DNA of 64,000 nucleotides from contig CATIUR010000005.1 in NCBI GenBank assembly GCA_949592205.1, forward strand, positions 30,254,179 to 30,318,178. Reading direction: 5' to 3'. Each line of letters starts with the position of its first letter. Positions within the stretch are counted from its first letter, which is position 1. This stretch comes from Helichrysum umbraculigerum (taxonomy: Eukaryota > Streptophyta > Magnoliopsida > Asterales > Asteraceae). Below, in pieces: positions 11,390 through 23,615 of this stretch. The position numbers were made by a program, and so were the translations under genes. The notes under the pieces were generated by a model that was given only the letters and a program-made list of their open reading frames with translations, was not told the DNA's origin and did no database searches.

Positions 11390-13499
11390 AATCTCTCCCC
11401 CTTAAAGAGATTTCGTCCCCGAAATCTAATCTAGCTCATAATCTAAAATAATACAATCGCATAATATCCACAAGGATCAATAATACACCAGTTTATACTC
11501 AAATCCAATGATCAGAATCCACGATAATATCACATCCGCTTCATGATAATCCATCAATATTTCACGCTAGCAACTTTCAGTCAATTCACTATATCTGAAA
11601 AGATTTTCAACTACATAAGATAAATTCCATCAATCCAGCAATGGTTCTAATAATATCAGATATCACAATTAAGTCTTTAGTTTAATTTATCCATCAACAG
11701 TGTCTCCATGAGTTTCAATCAAAACAACTGTTATAACTCCAAGTTAAGGGTAGCATCATCAACTACTTAATCATAATAGATACACACATCACACGTTACT
11801 CCGTGAGTAACTTATAAATGTAATTACAGGTTTTGAATTTTTTCCACATGCACATATCTCAATGTACAAGCTTCTATCTGTTCCCCCCAAGCACAAGTAC
11901 TGGTTCACAATCGTAATTAATCTAAGGAATAATTATTCTCACATTCCCCAAGTCAAATTTATACAATTTATCTCAAAATCGATCCATCATCAATTTCCAG
12001 CATCACCAATTTGTCTCATTCATCAAATGTCAAAATCTTATTAAACAAAAGATTGACAACAATTAAGTTCAACACTAAAGTATGGGCCAATATCAAACAC
12101 TAACCCCAGTCACCTATGTGACAAATTAAATTATCTCATCATCAATTAATTCTATTACCAACAGAATTAATAATAACAATGGGAGTAATCTCAAGTCATT
12201 TCATAACAACATAGTTCAATCCTGTGAATTGTATCACAACACAAAGTCAAACTGGTTTCAACCCAATTCAACACCTCCCGAATGATTAATAATCAGATTC
12301 AACTAAAAGACACAGTCAAAGTCACATCTCAAAAGTTTTAAATCTACTGCTCAAACTCAAGATTAATAATCTTTAATTCTCTAGAGTTGTTCAACAATCA
12401 TTTAATACCATCTAAACACTGTCTCCAAATTCACAATACGACATGAACTGTAAACTTCAAGTCATAATGATTAATTCCTCTCAGGTAACTCAACTTATCA
12501 TTATTAATATCAATAATATAATCTCTGTGCATCAAACACCATCTCATCTCATCAAAAGTATATAATATTTACAAAGTTAATAAGTCCATCATATGGCACA
12601 AAACAACGGTCACATGCAAAACTGTTTCAATCGAAATTAATCCTCAACTTGGGATAATCCACTCTAAACTCATTGCTACAATCAATATGTCTCAACTTTT
12701 CATCTATCAAAATCAAATTTATGAAGTTGATAAGCTAACACAAGAAAAATCTCCTTTTTATAGTTCCAAGAACTAATCACAATCACATATATGCTCCAAT
12801 CCAATCTTTATAATTAATCGAGATATCAGCATTTCAACAAGTTCAATTTGTCCAACAAAGTTGGCATACCCACATCATTTGATCCACTAAAATCTCATAA
12901 AAATTTATTAGTCTTAATAATGTAATCAGACTTAACAATCACACTGAGTTCATAAGCAGTCATGGTATATTCACCCTTTCAACATACACTTTGAGTTATA
13001 TCAATCCAGTAATTTATCATTCAATCAGATTAATTCAACAATTTCGTCAAACACTAATAACTCCTTTCAAATTGTCAACATATCCAGTTCAGCAACTTCC
13101 TATAACATTCTGAACTCAACAACATAATTATGTTCTCATATCCATCAAGTCAATCACAAGACTCATCTATCAAAGATATTTATTACTTTCTTTCACTACT
13201 CAATATTATTTACCCAATTTATTTCAAAGTTTGTATCAACTAAGGATTTACACTAACACAGAGCATCAATATCATGACCCTATATCAAACACTTAATTTC
13301 AGTCACTAACACAGTAACAGAAACTATTTCATTCTCAACTATCTTTATTCTAAAAGAATTATAATCACTAAGGGTCACTTTCAATTTATCACATAATCAC
13401 AATATACATGAACAATTAGCTCCAAATTCTATAAACACACACCAGTACAAGATAAATACAGAAATACCTGTAGTGATGTCAACCATCCTGACAGCTTTA
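11390..13499 (-). other. Element B 3' non-coding interior, purine-rich tract at its left end
   Basis: It begins with the polypurine tract (on +, CTCTCCCCCTTAAAGAG). The next 2.1 kb carry no convincing frame and no recognisable protease, reverse transcriptase or integrase remnant. Composition is odd: the + strand is very poor in G, so the sense RNA is very poor in C. Confidence 0.75.
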
Positions 13500-14708
13500 T
13501 CAACTGTCATCAGAAAATCTGCCAGCTGCTGACTGCAGATTCCTCCGCTTATGGCCAGAAGATGACGATGCACCGACCAACCCCGATCCCTGTCTTATCT
13601 CCTCTGGACACTGCCCCGCATGATGACCTTCTTTCTGACAATTCCAACATACTTTCTCAGGATAAATACAATTCCGGACTTTATGCCCAATCAATCCACA
13701 CTTAATGCATCTGGTAGTTTGGGAAGTACACTTTCCCGTATGTCTGGATTTACAATCATTACACCAAAGAGATCGGTCACCCGAAACACTATGACTCTTT
13801 GACTTTCTGCTCTGTCTTTTATGTTTACCTTTATCAGAAGGTTCACTTTCAACTGGATATAAAATCTTTTCCTTATTCTGTTTATCCTGAACTCGTAAGT
13901 CACTATCCACCAAACGGGCTAAAGCAAAAGCATCTGCAAGAGAACTTGCCAATCTCACTGTCGTACGATACTCTGGTGGTAAAGCTTCAACAAAATGATC
14001 TATCTTAGTTCTATCATTTGGTACCCATTGCTGCACAAACCTCAATTTCTCTGTAAACTGTGCAATCAACTCATCAATAGTCATCTCATCAGTCAACTGT
14101 AATCCCATGAATTCATGTCTAATACGTGACACATCAAACTCAGAACAATACTGTCGACATACCTCATTATAGAAATCACTCCATCGAATAGCTGCTTTCT
14201 GTTGTGGTGTCATATTTGATGTAATCGAATCCCACCAAAACATTGCCTGTCCTTTCAAAAGCTGTTCTGCATAAGAAACCTTAAATTCTTCCTCACAGTG
14301 GCACACCTCAAGTTTTCTCTCAGTATCCAGTAACCACTCAAGTGTAACAGATGGATTAAAAGTTCCATAATAATTTGAAGGTTTACAAGACATAAAAGTT
14401 TTAAATGAACAACCCGTTCTCTGTTGATATGGTGATAGAAACACTGGTACCTGACAATTAGTAGGCCTTAAAAATGACACCCTAGGCTGTGAAACAGTGC
14501 TCATAACATGATTCTGCGACTGTAAATGCTGCTGAGAAGATCCAACATGTAATACATACTCATTTCTGGCTATATGCTCCTCAACTGAGAATGATGCATC
14601 TGTCTGACCACGTTTCTCTGTATCTGTCTCTGTATCAAGGACATCCAATCTCGGGGAACTGTTGAGGGTACTGGTCAGGTGCTCGTTTTCTGCCATACCT
14701 GTACTCAA
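13500..14708 (-). CDS. gag: Element B Gag protein
   Basis: This is a 402-residue Gag with an N-terminal extension of ~100 residues unlike A, E or F. A capsid domain follows at ~115-290 (WWDSITSNMT and IDHFVEALPPEYR are typical of Retrotrans_gag). Then come a basic linker, a C-rich segment (WCNDCKSRHTGKC) and two CCHC knuckles (CIKCGLIGHKVRNC and CWNCQKEGHHAGQC). It stops with no protease after it. The start may be Met1 or Met5 (MSTGMAEN); neither is excluded. It is the only protein of the element and probably forms the RNA-packaging particle. The frame is intact, which suggests recent selection. Confidence 0.9.
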   Translation of the reverse strand: MSTGMAENEHLTSTLNSSPRLDVLDTETDTEKRGQTDASFSVEEHIARNEYVLHVGSSQQHLQSQNHVMSTVSQPRVSFLRPTNCQVPVFLSPYQQRTGCSFKTFMSCKPSNYYGTFNPSVTLEWLLDTERKLEVCHCEEEFKVSYAEQLLKGQAMFWWDSITSNMTPQQKAAIRWSDFYNEVCRQYCSEFDVSRIRHEFMGLQLTDEMTIDELIAQFTEKLRFVQQWVPNDRTKIDHFVEALPPEYRTTVRLASSLADAFALARLVDSDLRVQDKQNKEKILYPVESEPSDKGKHKRQSRKSKSHSVSGDRSLWCNDCKSRHTGKCTSQTTRCIKCGLIGHKVRNCIYPEKVCWNCQKEGHHAGQCPEEIRQGSGLVGASSSSGHKRRNLQSAAGRFSDDS

Positions 14709-14856
14709 AACAACAACTCACAAATCTGTCAATCGTTAGTACTTAATATACTAACCGATTCCCAACACAGCTAAATCCCACATCTGGAATGTTTGACCAA
14801 CACAACCATAGATTTGGGATTGAACACTTACAACTGTTCAATTCACCCAAACCTAC

Positions 14857-14868
14857 GCTCTGATACCA
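14857..14868 (-). other. Primer-binding site of element B (initiator-Met tRNA)
   Basis: The minus strand reads TGGTATCAGAGC, three bases inside the LTR start at 14872. Confidence 0.88.
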
Positions 14869-14871
14869 ACT

Positions 14872-15741
14872 TATAACACCCCTCATTTCAATAACCATTA
14901 TAATAATATTATTCGACTCGGAAGCGTAGGTCTCAATATATTAATGTACATTACCTCAAGATTTCATAAAACTTTTTCAAACTTTATACATCACAGTTTA
15001 TTATTTTTCAAATCAAATTACTACAAACGAGGTGTTATATAATCACAAACACTACTGATTTAATCAAATCAGATATCAGAGTATACGCACGTTCTTCAAA
15101 CATTCCATCCAGGTCAACAGTTCTTGCTCAATCAATTATGTAATCATAACCTGCAAGAAGTATTTAAAGTGGTGGGATTAGCACAATTGCTAAGTGAGTA
15201 AATCAACAATCAACAGACTGACTTAGCATAACAAACTTGGGCACAACAAATAATTATATGCACAACTCAACTGTTTATCACTTATCACATCACTGTCACT
15301 TTTCACATCACTATCACTTATCACCATAGAGGACCGGTGGTTCCTGAGTATCAACCTCAAAGAACACTTTCAAACCAACTGCAGGCCCATACAGAGATTT
15401 AACCGACTACTTGGTGCTATTACTCATACAACACAGGCTACGACAATAAAACTTGTACTAAGACCCCGTGTTATCCAACCAATAGCAATCCAAGCCCAAC
15501 CCCATGCCTGGCCTCCATATCACTTATCACATAATCACAAGGCACTAATCATCAATGCACTATGGCCATATATCACGTAATCACTTATCGACACTCTCAA
15601 CAGGTCATCATATCAGGTCAACAATCTATTCACAGTATTATTACTAATAAACCATAACAATCATGGAAATCAAAGCAATAGTAATAATACAATCACCTGT
15701 TGTAACAAACCTGTTACAACTAAATCAAACTGAGGGTTATC
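14872..15741 (-). repeat. 5' LTR of element B, left part
   Basis: This 870-bp piece matches 9093-9961 closely and ends in TTATC, the target duplication made by element E. The LTR continues at 25959. Confidence 0.92.
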
Positions 15742-18080
15742 TGTAACACCCCCGAAATTCACTGTTTTGCGGAAGCATAATTTGGGGTGTTACTAATCGA
15801 ATATCACAGCACAAAGATAAAGTAAACGACATCTATATGCAACGTTTGTAAATTAGTTACATTCCATAGATATATTGTTTGAAAACTTAGTGTTTTCGTA
15901 TACAAAAATGTAGTTTCCCTAGAGTCCGCGCGTGTAGCGGGAGATTCTATTACATAATCAAAATATACAAAAGATAATGCTAAGAATCTCCGTTAATGCA
16001 GTTGTGTTGAAATCATGCGACTCTAGCTAAAAATCCTGGAGTAATCCTACTCCATCCGAGTACCTGAGAAAACATGCTAAAAAGTGTCAACCAAAAGGTT
16101 GGTGAATCTCACAGGTTTGTAAGTAATATCAGCTTTGAACACGAGATTTCATCAGTAATGCCCGCAGGCGTAAAATCAGCAATTTCAATCTAGAAATCGT
16201 AAACCAGTATTTGCAATCCCGCAAATGTAAGTAAGTAAGTTTATACCGTTTCCATGAGGCTCATAATCGAAGCTTAACCCGTAAGTAATAAGTTTGCTCC
16301 CGTGACATGCTCGTAAATGAGCAAGCATCAGTAACGAATAATTAGTCACCCGTTTTTACGTGTAAATCAGTACGTGGCAGCGCTACTGCCCCGGTTGGGG
16401 AGGGTCATTTCCCTAATGGATCCATTAACTAGTGTTCGCGCTTAAGTCCATAACTAACGATATATGATGGAGAGACTTCTGTAAATAGTAAACAACTCAT
16501 GCAATTCCGTTTGGTATAGTAAACAGTTTTAGTACTTGTGTTCAAGAAAATCAGTAGCATGTATCTCCCCCAATAAGATAAAACAGTAAAAGTGGGGCCG
16601 TAAGACTCACCTGAGTCTGGTAATATGCCGTAGCAAATAGCAAGTAGTAAATATAGCAAGTAGGTTCTTCGAACCCGTAACCTTCAAATGCCTATTCATA
16701 TGAAGTTATGTAAGTATGCGTCTCACGAGACGTTTCGTTTAGTTGTACACAACTAGTATAGCCAATGTTTGTCTGTATGTTTGTAATTGTTCGTTTGTTG
16801 GAAAACATGTTTGGGCCCGTTGGTGACGGTTTGTAGCAAAATTTCTAAAATGTTGACTTTGCTACAGTAAATTGCTACAGTACTGCTACAGTAAAATTTG
16901 ACTTTAAAATTCTGGTTTTCTGTGTTTTTGCGACACAATCTGCGACACTAAAGTTTGGTATGCGACACAGTGGTTGTGTCGCATAGGAATGCGACACAAG
17001 AGCCCTGTGACACAGTGATTGTGTCGCAAAAGCTTGCGATGCTAAATCAATAGCGACATAAGGGTTGTGTCGTATAATGTTTACGACGCAAAGGTACGAC
17101 ACAGAGTACGACATAAAATACGACACAACATGGTTTATGCGACATAGTATGTGACACAAGGCTTGTGTCGCATTGATGAACACCAGCCCAGAAACTTTCG
17201 GGTTTCAAGAATTTCGGACCAAAAACGCAAATCTAACCCATTTTTGAGCTATAAAATCGTGTATTCTTCATGTATTAAGTTATATTTAAGTTGTGTACAC
17301 ATCAAAACATCAAAACATTACACCAATTTGAATAGATCTAAGATTTTAGAAAATTTCTTACTTTTGCAAATCGAGCTAAATGGAGGATGAAATGGTGAAA
17401 ACGATCTTGATTTTCTTGCTCCACTCGTGATGGTGATTCCGAATATGTAATTTTCGTGGGTCGGTTTGTACTCCGAAATTTGGGTGTGAATTGAGGTTGA
17501 GAGGGTTTGGTTTGTGTGTGTTTTGGTGATAATGAAAATGAAAGAGGGAGAAGTGGGTGGGGGTTGGGGTTGGCTGATCCAAGGGCAAGGGAGGGGAAAA
17601 CATCCCTCAAAACACGGTATTTACTCCGTGTCCTAATCGGTTAATCACTAGTTTTTAATATTTAACAAAACGTTTATATAACTAGAGTATTTAAATAAAA
17701 ATACTTTGAACTTAATAGTAAAAAAAACAACTGTCGCAATATTTAAATTATTAAGTCGCGTTTATTACGTCTTGTTGCGTTAGTTAAAATGTCGTCGCGA
17801 TAATATATAAATAATGCTCGTTCGGTTGCGTATTTTATATAACAAAATACGTTTTCATTATTTACGAAAATTTCTGTCACCAACGTCCAAGTAAACTGTG
17901 TCGGACTCCGTCCGGTTAATTCGCACGATTTATCCAAATCGCGTAAGTACACACATATATATATAAATCACCTTATATATATATACAAATAGAGCCTGTA
18001 ATTAGTCCTATTACATACTAATTACAACTAGTTACAAACAATTAGGCATAATTAATTATCCTAATTATGCAGGTGTTACA
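15742..18080 (-). repeat. 3' LTR of element E
   Basis: On + it runs from TGTAACACCC to GTGTTACA and is followed by the tract TTCTCCCCTTGTT (18081-18093). It holds the inverted array at 16930-17172. Differences from the partner LTR are sparse (for example around 15924, 16250 and 16352). Confidence 0.94.
16930..17172. repeat. TGCGACA/TGTCGCA inverted-repeat array, left LTR of E
   Basis: A 243-bp cluster of CGACA/TGTCG units, two of them mutated relative to the right LTR (for example TGTGACACAA for TGCGACACAA). Confidence 0.88.
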
Positions 18081-18113
18081 TTCTCCCCTTGTTAAAGAAA
18101 TTTCGTCCCGAAA

Positions 18114-21100
18114 TTAGCTTGAGTGCACGGACGGTGCGTTATCTGGGAAGAGATGTGGGTATTTCTGTCGCATTTGGTCTTCCCGTTCCCAGGTGAACTC
18201 AGGGCCGCGCCTAGAATTCCACCTGACCTTTACGATGGGAATACGACTCTGTTTCAATCGTTTGACCTCACGGTCCATGATTTCCATAGGTTCCTCGACA
18301 AAATGAAGTTTATCATCGATTTGAATTTCGTCGAGCGGTATAATCAATGTCTCGTCAGACAGACATTTCTTCAAGTTAGAAATGTGGAATGTGTTGTGTA
18401 CGCTGCTAAGTTCAGCAGGAAGTTGCAGGCGGTATGCCACTGGACCAATCCTTTCCAGGATTTCGAATGGTCCGATGTATCTAGGATTTAGTTTGCCTCG
18501 CTTTCCGAATCGAATGACACCCTTCCACGGTGCCACTTTGAGAAGTACCTTGTCCCCTACCTGGAACTCAAGGTGTTTGCGTCTCACGTCAGCATAGCTT
18601 TTCTGACGATCACGTGCGGCTTTCAACCGGTTTTGAATACCAACGATTTTCTCAGTAGTTTCTTGAATGATATCTGGACCCGTGAGTTGGGAATCTCCTA
18701 ACTCAGTCCAACAGATAGGTGATCGGCATTTACGCCCGTAAAGTGCCTCGAAGGGTGCAGCCTTTATGCTGGTATGGTAACTGTTGTTGTACGAAAACTC
18801 GCACAACGGTAAGTGATTTTCCCAAGAAGTACCGAAGTCAACTACGCAGGCTCGTAGCATATCCTCCAGTGTTTGAATGGTTCGCTCCCTTTGGCCATCG
18901 GTTTGCGGGTGATAAGCAGTACTCATATCCAGACGAGTACCAAGAGATTTCTGTAGTGATTGCCAAAAGTTAGAAGTAAAACGGCTGTCCCTATCCGAGA
19001 TGATCGAGATAGGTACGCCGTGTCGCGAGATGATTTCTTTGACGTAGATGCGAGTCAGACGCTCCATCTTGTCGGTTTCCTTGATGGCCAGAAAATGAGC
19101 AGATTTCGTGAGACGGTCCACGATCACCCAAATGGTATCGCAACCACTCGAAGTTTTTGGTAGTTTGGTAACGAAGTCCATGGAAATCTGTTCCCATTTC
19201 CATTGAGGAATTTCAGGCTGTTGGAGCAACCCCGAGGGTCTTTGGTGTTCGGCCTTGACTTTGGAACAGGTTAGGCATTTACTGACGTACAAGGCAATGT
19301 CAGCTTTCATGTTAGGCCACCAATACAACCCTTTGACGTCATGATACATCTTATCAGAACCAGGATGTATAGAGTATCGAGATTTGTGAGCTTCAGCCAT
19401 CACCAAATCTCGCAAGTTTCCGAATTTGGGTAACCACACCCGGTTAGAGAAGTATCGAGTTCCATCGGGTTTGATTTCGAATTGTTTATCCAAGCCTCGC
19501 AAGGCTTCATTTTTCAAGTTTTCATCGTTGAGTGCTTCAAGTTGAGCGGTAAGGATTTGAGCAGGAAGCTCGTTATGAATTGTCATAGAAAGTGCTCGGA
19601 CTCGAAGGGGTTTCACTCGTTCTTTTCGGCTTAAGGCATCGGCAACTACGTTAGCCTTGCCCGGATGGTATTTGATCTCGCAGTCGTAGTCACTAAGTAA
19701 CTCAACCCAGCGACGTTGCCTCATGTTTAGATCCTTCTGATCGAATATGTGTTGGAGACTTTTGTGATCAGTGAAGATAATGCTTTTCGTACCGTAGAGA
19801 TAATGTCTCCAGATTTTCAATGCGAAGACCACAGCACCTAACTCGAGGTCGTGGGTCGTATAGTTTTTCTTGTGGATTTTTAGTTGTCGTGAGGCATAGG
19901 CAATGACTTTTTCCCGTTGCATCAACACACAACCAAGTCCTTGGTGTGAGGCGTCGCAGTAAACTACGAAATCGTCGGTGCCCTCGGGTAAGGACAAGAT
20001 TGGTGCACTGCAAAGTTTGTTTTTCAATAGCTGGAAGGCTGACTCTTGTTTATCAGTCCAATCGAACTTCTTATCTTTCTGAGTCAGTGTGGTTAGGGGA
20101 ACAGCTATTCTTGAAAAGTTTTCGATGAATCGGCGGTAATAACCAGCAAGACCTAGGAATTGTCTCACTTCGGTTGGAGTGGTCGGTGACTCCCAGCCCT
20201 TGATTGCTTCAATCTTGGCGGGATCAACATGAATTCCTTGGCTGTCAATCACGTGCCCGAGGAATTGAACGGTTCAAATCCAGAACTCGCACTTAGAGAA
20301 TTTGGCATATAACTCTTCGTGTTTAAGAAGTCCTAGTATGGTTTTCAGATGTTGAGCATGTTCCTGCTCGTTGCGAGAGTAAATCAGGATATCATCGATG
20401 AACACAATGACGAATTTGTCAAGATATGGTTTGCACACCCGATTCATAAGGTCCATGAATACGGCCGGTGCGTTGGTCAACCCGAATGGCATCACTTGGA
20501 ATTCGTAATGCCCATAACGAGTTCGGAAAGCTGTCTTTGGGATATCATTGTCACGGACTCGGAGTTGATGATAACCCGACCGTAGATCAATCTTTGAGTA
20601 AACACTCGATCCCTGGAGTTGGTCAAATAGGTCATCGATTCTAGGAAGTGGGTACCGATTCTTTATGGTTAGCTTATTCAGCTCTCGGTAGTCGATACAC
20701 ATGCGGAAAGATCCATCTTTCTTTTTCACGAATAAGACCGGAGCTCCCCAAGGCGAGGAACTTGGTCGAATGAATCCTCTGTCCAGGAGTTCCTGTAGTT
20801 GGTTAGACAACTCCTGCATTTCGGATGGTGCTAAACGGTAAGGGGCTCGTGCCACGGGTGCAGCTCCGGGCACAAGTTCAATTTGAAATTCAACTTGTCT
20901 AGGTGGCGGAAGTCCGGGCAAGTCTTCAGGAAAGACTTCCGGGAAATCCCGCACTATCGGAACATCCTCAAGTCGCTTCTCCTCCGACTTCTTCTCCATT
21001 ACATGTGCAAGGATGGCTTGATACCCTTTTCGTAGGTATTTTCTAGTTTTCAGACAAGATACGATATTTAGATTCCGTCTGCTGGTCTCCCCTTGTAGGA

Positions 21101-22523
21101 CTAAGGTTCCACCGGAGACAAGAGGTATGCGAACGAGTTTGTCATGACAGATGATCTCAGCTCGGTGCTTGGATAACCAATCCATACCGACAATAATATC
21201 GAAGCTGCCGATCTCGACAGGAATTAAATCAATGGGAAACATTTCGTTCATGAGGTTAAGTGTACAGTTGTGTATGATGCTATCAGTCTCAATCAGTTTG
21301 CCGTTAGCTAATTCTACAATGTATTTAGCATCTAAGGCAGTGGGAGTTATATCAAGTAAAGGGCTAAATTTCTCAGAAATGAAGCTTCTATCGGCACCGG
21401 TATCAAATAACACAGAAGCAGTAAGGTCGTTGAGAAGGAACGTACCCGTCACGACATTCGGGTCTTGTCTGGCTTCCCCAGCCTTGATAACGAATGCTCT
21501 ACCGCGAGCAGGGTTGTTGTTGTTTTTCAGCTTTGGGCAATCTTTCTTGAAATGCCCTGTATTTCCGCACCCAAAGCATGCCTTTGGTGCATTAGTGTTG
21601 GGGGTAGAAATGTTGGTTCGGCAATCCTTGGCTAGATGCCCGAACCGTTTGCAGTTGGAGCAAGGGCAAGAACCGTCATGATGGCGGCTGCATTTGGAAC
21701 AGTAGGGCTTGTTCCCGCTGTACCCTTTCTTTTCCGAAGTCCCCGATGAATAAGCCTTAATGTACTCAGGCTTTTTGTTGGGGGTTTGGTTGGATGAATT
21801 GGGGTTTCCTTCCCACTTGCGTTTGTTGTTTGCAGATGGGGTTGAAGTTGTGCCACGGCGGACAGAATTTGCCGTTAGTTCATGGGCCATACGGATGGCG
21901 CTCTGAATAGTACCTGGTTTGGATGAAGTCACCAGGTCCTGTAGTCTCTCGGGAAGTCCATCAACGAATTTCTCGATCCTCTTGTACTCAGGATCGACCA
22001 TGGTTGGGCACAGGAGTGCCAGTTGATGGAAACGGTTGGTGTATCCGGTGATATCATCACCCTGCATCTTGTGGTTCCAGAATTCCATTTCCAGTTGTTT
22101 CAATTCATCCCTGGGGCAGTACTCGCCCCTCAACATTTCTTTCAACTCCTCCCACGGGAGTTTGTAAGCATTAGCAACACTCACAGTCTGGGCATAGGTG
22201 TTCCACCAGGTGAGTGCGGCGTCAGTAAAAGTACTAACGGAGAACTTAACTTTGTCTCCTTCCGCACAGTTGCAAATCAGAAATACGGATTCGACTTTCT
22301 CGATCCAGCGTACTAGACCGATAGCTCCCTCAGTACCTGCAAAGTTTAGAGGTTTGCAGTTCTGAAAGTCTTTGTATGAACAGGGTTTAGCAGTAGGGGT
22401 TTCAGCGGCATCGCTGTTCCTCGTGGAATTTGGTGGAGTATTCCGAGCCAAGGCTTCAGTAACAGCCTGGGTTATAAGGGAGGTAATCTGGGCATCGGTG
22501 TATTGTCTTGTCTTTGGCGGCAT
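18114..22523 (-). pseudogene. gag-pol: Element E gag-pol polyprotein with one in-frame stop
   Basis: The frame of 1469 codons is complete except for TGA at 20274-20276 (codon 750), where F has an Arg codon CGA; a C-to-T change at a CpG explains it. Domains: Gag capsid (~50-200) and knuckles CSNCKRFGHLAKDC and CFGCGNTGHFKKDC (~290-330); protease DTGAD (~374); reverse transcriptase with the FIDD active site (~708-711); after the stop, RNase H (the DHKSLQHIF and HPGKANVVADALSR region); integrase with an HHCC finger and a DDE core (D of MDF, D of SDRD, E of QRERT); and a C-terminal GKLNPRYIGPFEILERIG block and chromodomain-like end. The N-terminal ~45 residues differ from those of A and F. Without readthrough it yields Gag, protease and most of RT only. 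Confidence 0.93.
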
Positions 22524-22799
22524 GATTCTTCAATAAAAGAAATGAAGATACATGAGATTTTGTAGGAACTTGTAATTGTCACAGATGTACATGTATAAAA
22601 GCAGTAATACATAACATCAACATGGAAAAATGACAATTGTTATGAGTTGAAATATCAAGGAATATTTGATGGATAATGCGAGTTCAAAGGTTACATCCTA
22701 CAGAGATATTACAAAAGGTGTCGGGAATTGTTACATCCGACTAGTTTATAGAATAGCGCTAGATAGTCATTAGATTACGAGACAAAGACTACACTAGTC
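22524..22799 (-). other. Element E spacer between the coiled-coil frame and gag
   Basis: Untranslated AT-rich spacer; no frame or clear signal seen. Confidence 0.5.
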
Positions 22800-23306
22800 T
22801 TAATGTAGATTAATCTGTTCCATCAGCGCGACAAGGCGGTCCACGGTTTCTGCCAGCCTGTTGGTTTGCCTGGCATTGTCTTCAACTAAGGCCAGTCGTT
22901 GTGCTAGTACACGAGAGTGATCCTCAGTCTCCTGTGAACGTTGTTCACATTCCTCTAGTCGGTTTCTTACAAGTTCATCCGCACCTAATTTGGCGGTCAT
23001 TGAGTCCTGAATTATGCTTACAGAGAGGTTGGTATCCTCTTGTTCTCGCTGGAGTTGGGATATGTGATCAAGTGCCTGGCGAAGCAGGTAGGTCATTCGG
23101 TGTTGTTCCCGTTCAAGACTTTCGAGTCTTTGCTCCTGACGGCGGAATTGGATAGCCAATACTGGCAACGCGAGATGTGCCGAGTTCTGAGAGTTATGTA
23201 CAGGATAAGGGCTGTTTTGAGGCGACCTTGTGTTCCTCCTGGCTACTCGTGGGTTCCGTGACCCATGTGAGTGAGAGTGTGACGGATTAGGTGGTATGTT
23301 TGCCAT
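22800..23306 (-). CDS. Element E coiled-coil frame upstream of gag
   Basis: A frame of 168 residues from the Met of MANIPPNPSH; it stays open 43 codons upstream, but F keeps similarity best from this Met. The N-terminus is Ser/Arg/Pro-rich. From about residue 50 to the end the protein is almost wholly heptad-like (LESLEREQHRMTYLLRQ, ISQLQREQED and RLAETVDRLVALMEQ), so an extended coiled coil is predicted. There is no zinc knuckle, transmembrane segment or known catalytic motif. It sits between the primer site and gag, where standard Tekay elements have only a leader. F has the same frame with a premature stop. Its role is unknown; particle assembly or RNA binding would be guesses. Confidence 0.72.
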   Translation of the reverse strand: MANIPPNPSHSHSHGSRNPRVARRNTRSPQNSPYPVHNSQNSAHLALPVLAIQFRRQEQRLESLEREQHRMTYLLRQALDHISQLQREQEDTNLSVSIIQDSMTAKLGADELVRNRLEECEQRSQETEDHSRVLAQRLALVEDNARQTNRLAETVDRLVALMEQINLH

Positions 23307-23600
23307 TCCTGTGGCAGAATGTAAGTAAGACGAGGCTAATATATATACATATATCATATCCAGCCTATTGTCTAGCACGTATCCGGTTCTCTCGTGGTCA
23401 GAGTTAACTAACGTATCCCCGTTCAACATAATCATTTCAGACCTTACATCATCTTTCCTTAATTGTACATAGTTGATCAGGCTATGTTAAATTAAAGTCG
23501 TATGCTGTAATTTCTGAACCAGTCATATCTAATAAGAGAATACTGCCTAACGGTCATAGTCTAGGCCCACTAAATGCAACCTAGTTCACTATAACCTTAG
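23307..23600 (-). other. Element E leader next to the primer-binding site
   Basis: Non-coding stretch closely matching the corresponding leader of F and, less closely, A (GTACATAGTTGATCAGGCTA block). It is a likely location for dimerisation or packaging signals. Confidence 0.55.
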
Positions 23601-23612
23601 TCTCTGATACCA
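23601..23612 (-). other. Primer-binding site of element E, terminal mismatch
   Basis: The minus strand reads TGGTATCAGAGA; the last base differs from the C found in A, B and F. The site lies three bases from the LTR at 23616. Confidence 0.85.
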
Positions 23613-23615
23613 ATC

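Noticed and set aside
11862..12044. 60-residue plus-strand frame in the B interior
   Set aside because: Antisense to the element, in low-complexity G-poor DNA, with no motif.
16429..17952. Small frames in the E LTRs (also 24303-25825) and in the F LTRs (34734-35531 and 42612-43421)
   Set aside because: Non-coding LTR sequence; the frames overlap the inverted array or GT-rich tracts and are not conserved between E and F beyond nucleotide similarity.
18123..22316. Plus-strand frames opposite gag-pol of E (and the same opposite F)
   Set aside because: Mirror frames of a well-supported polyprotein on the minus strand.
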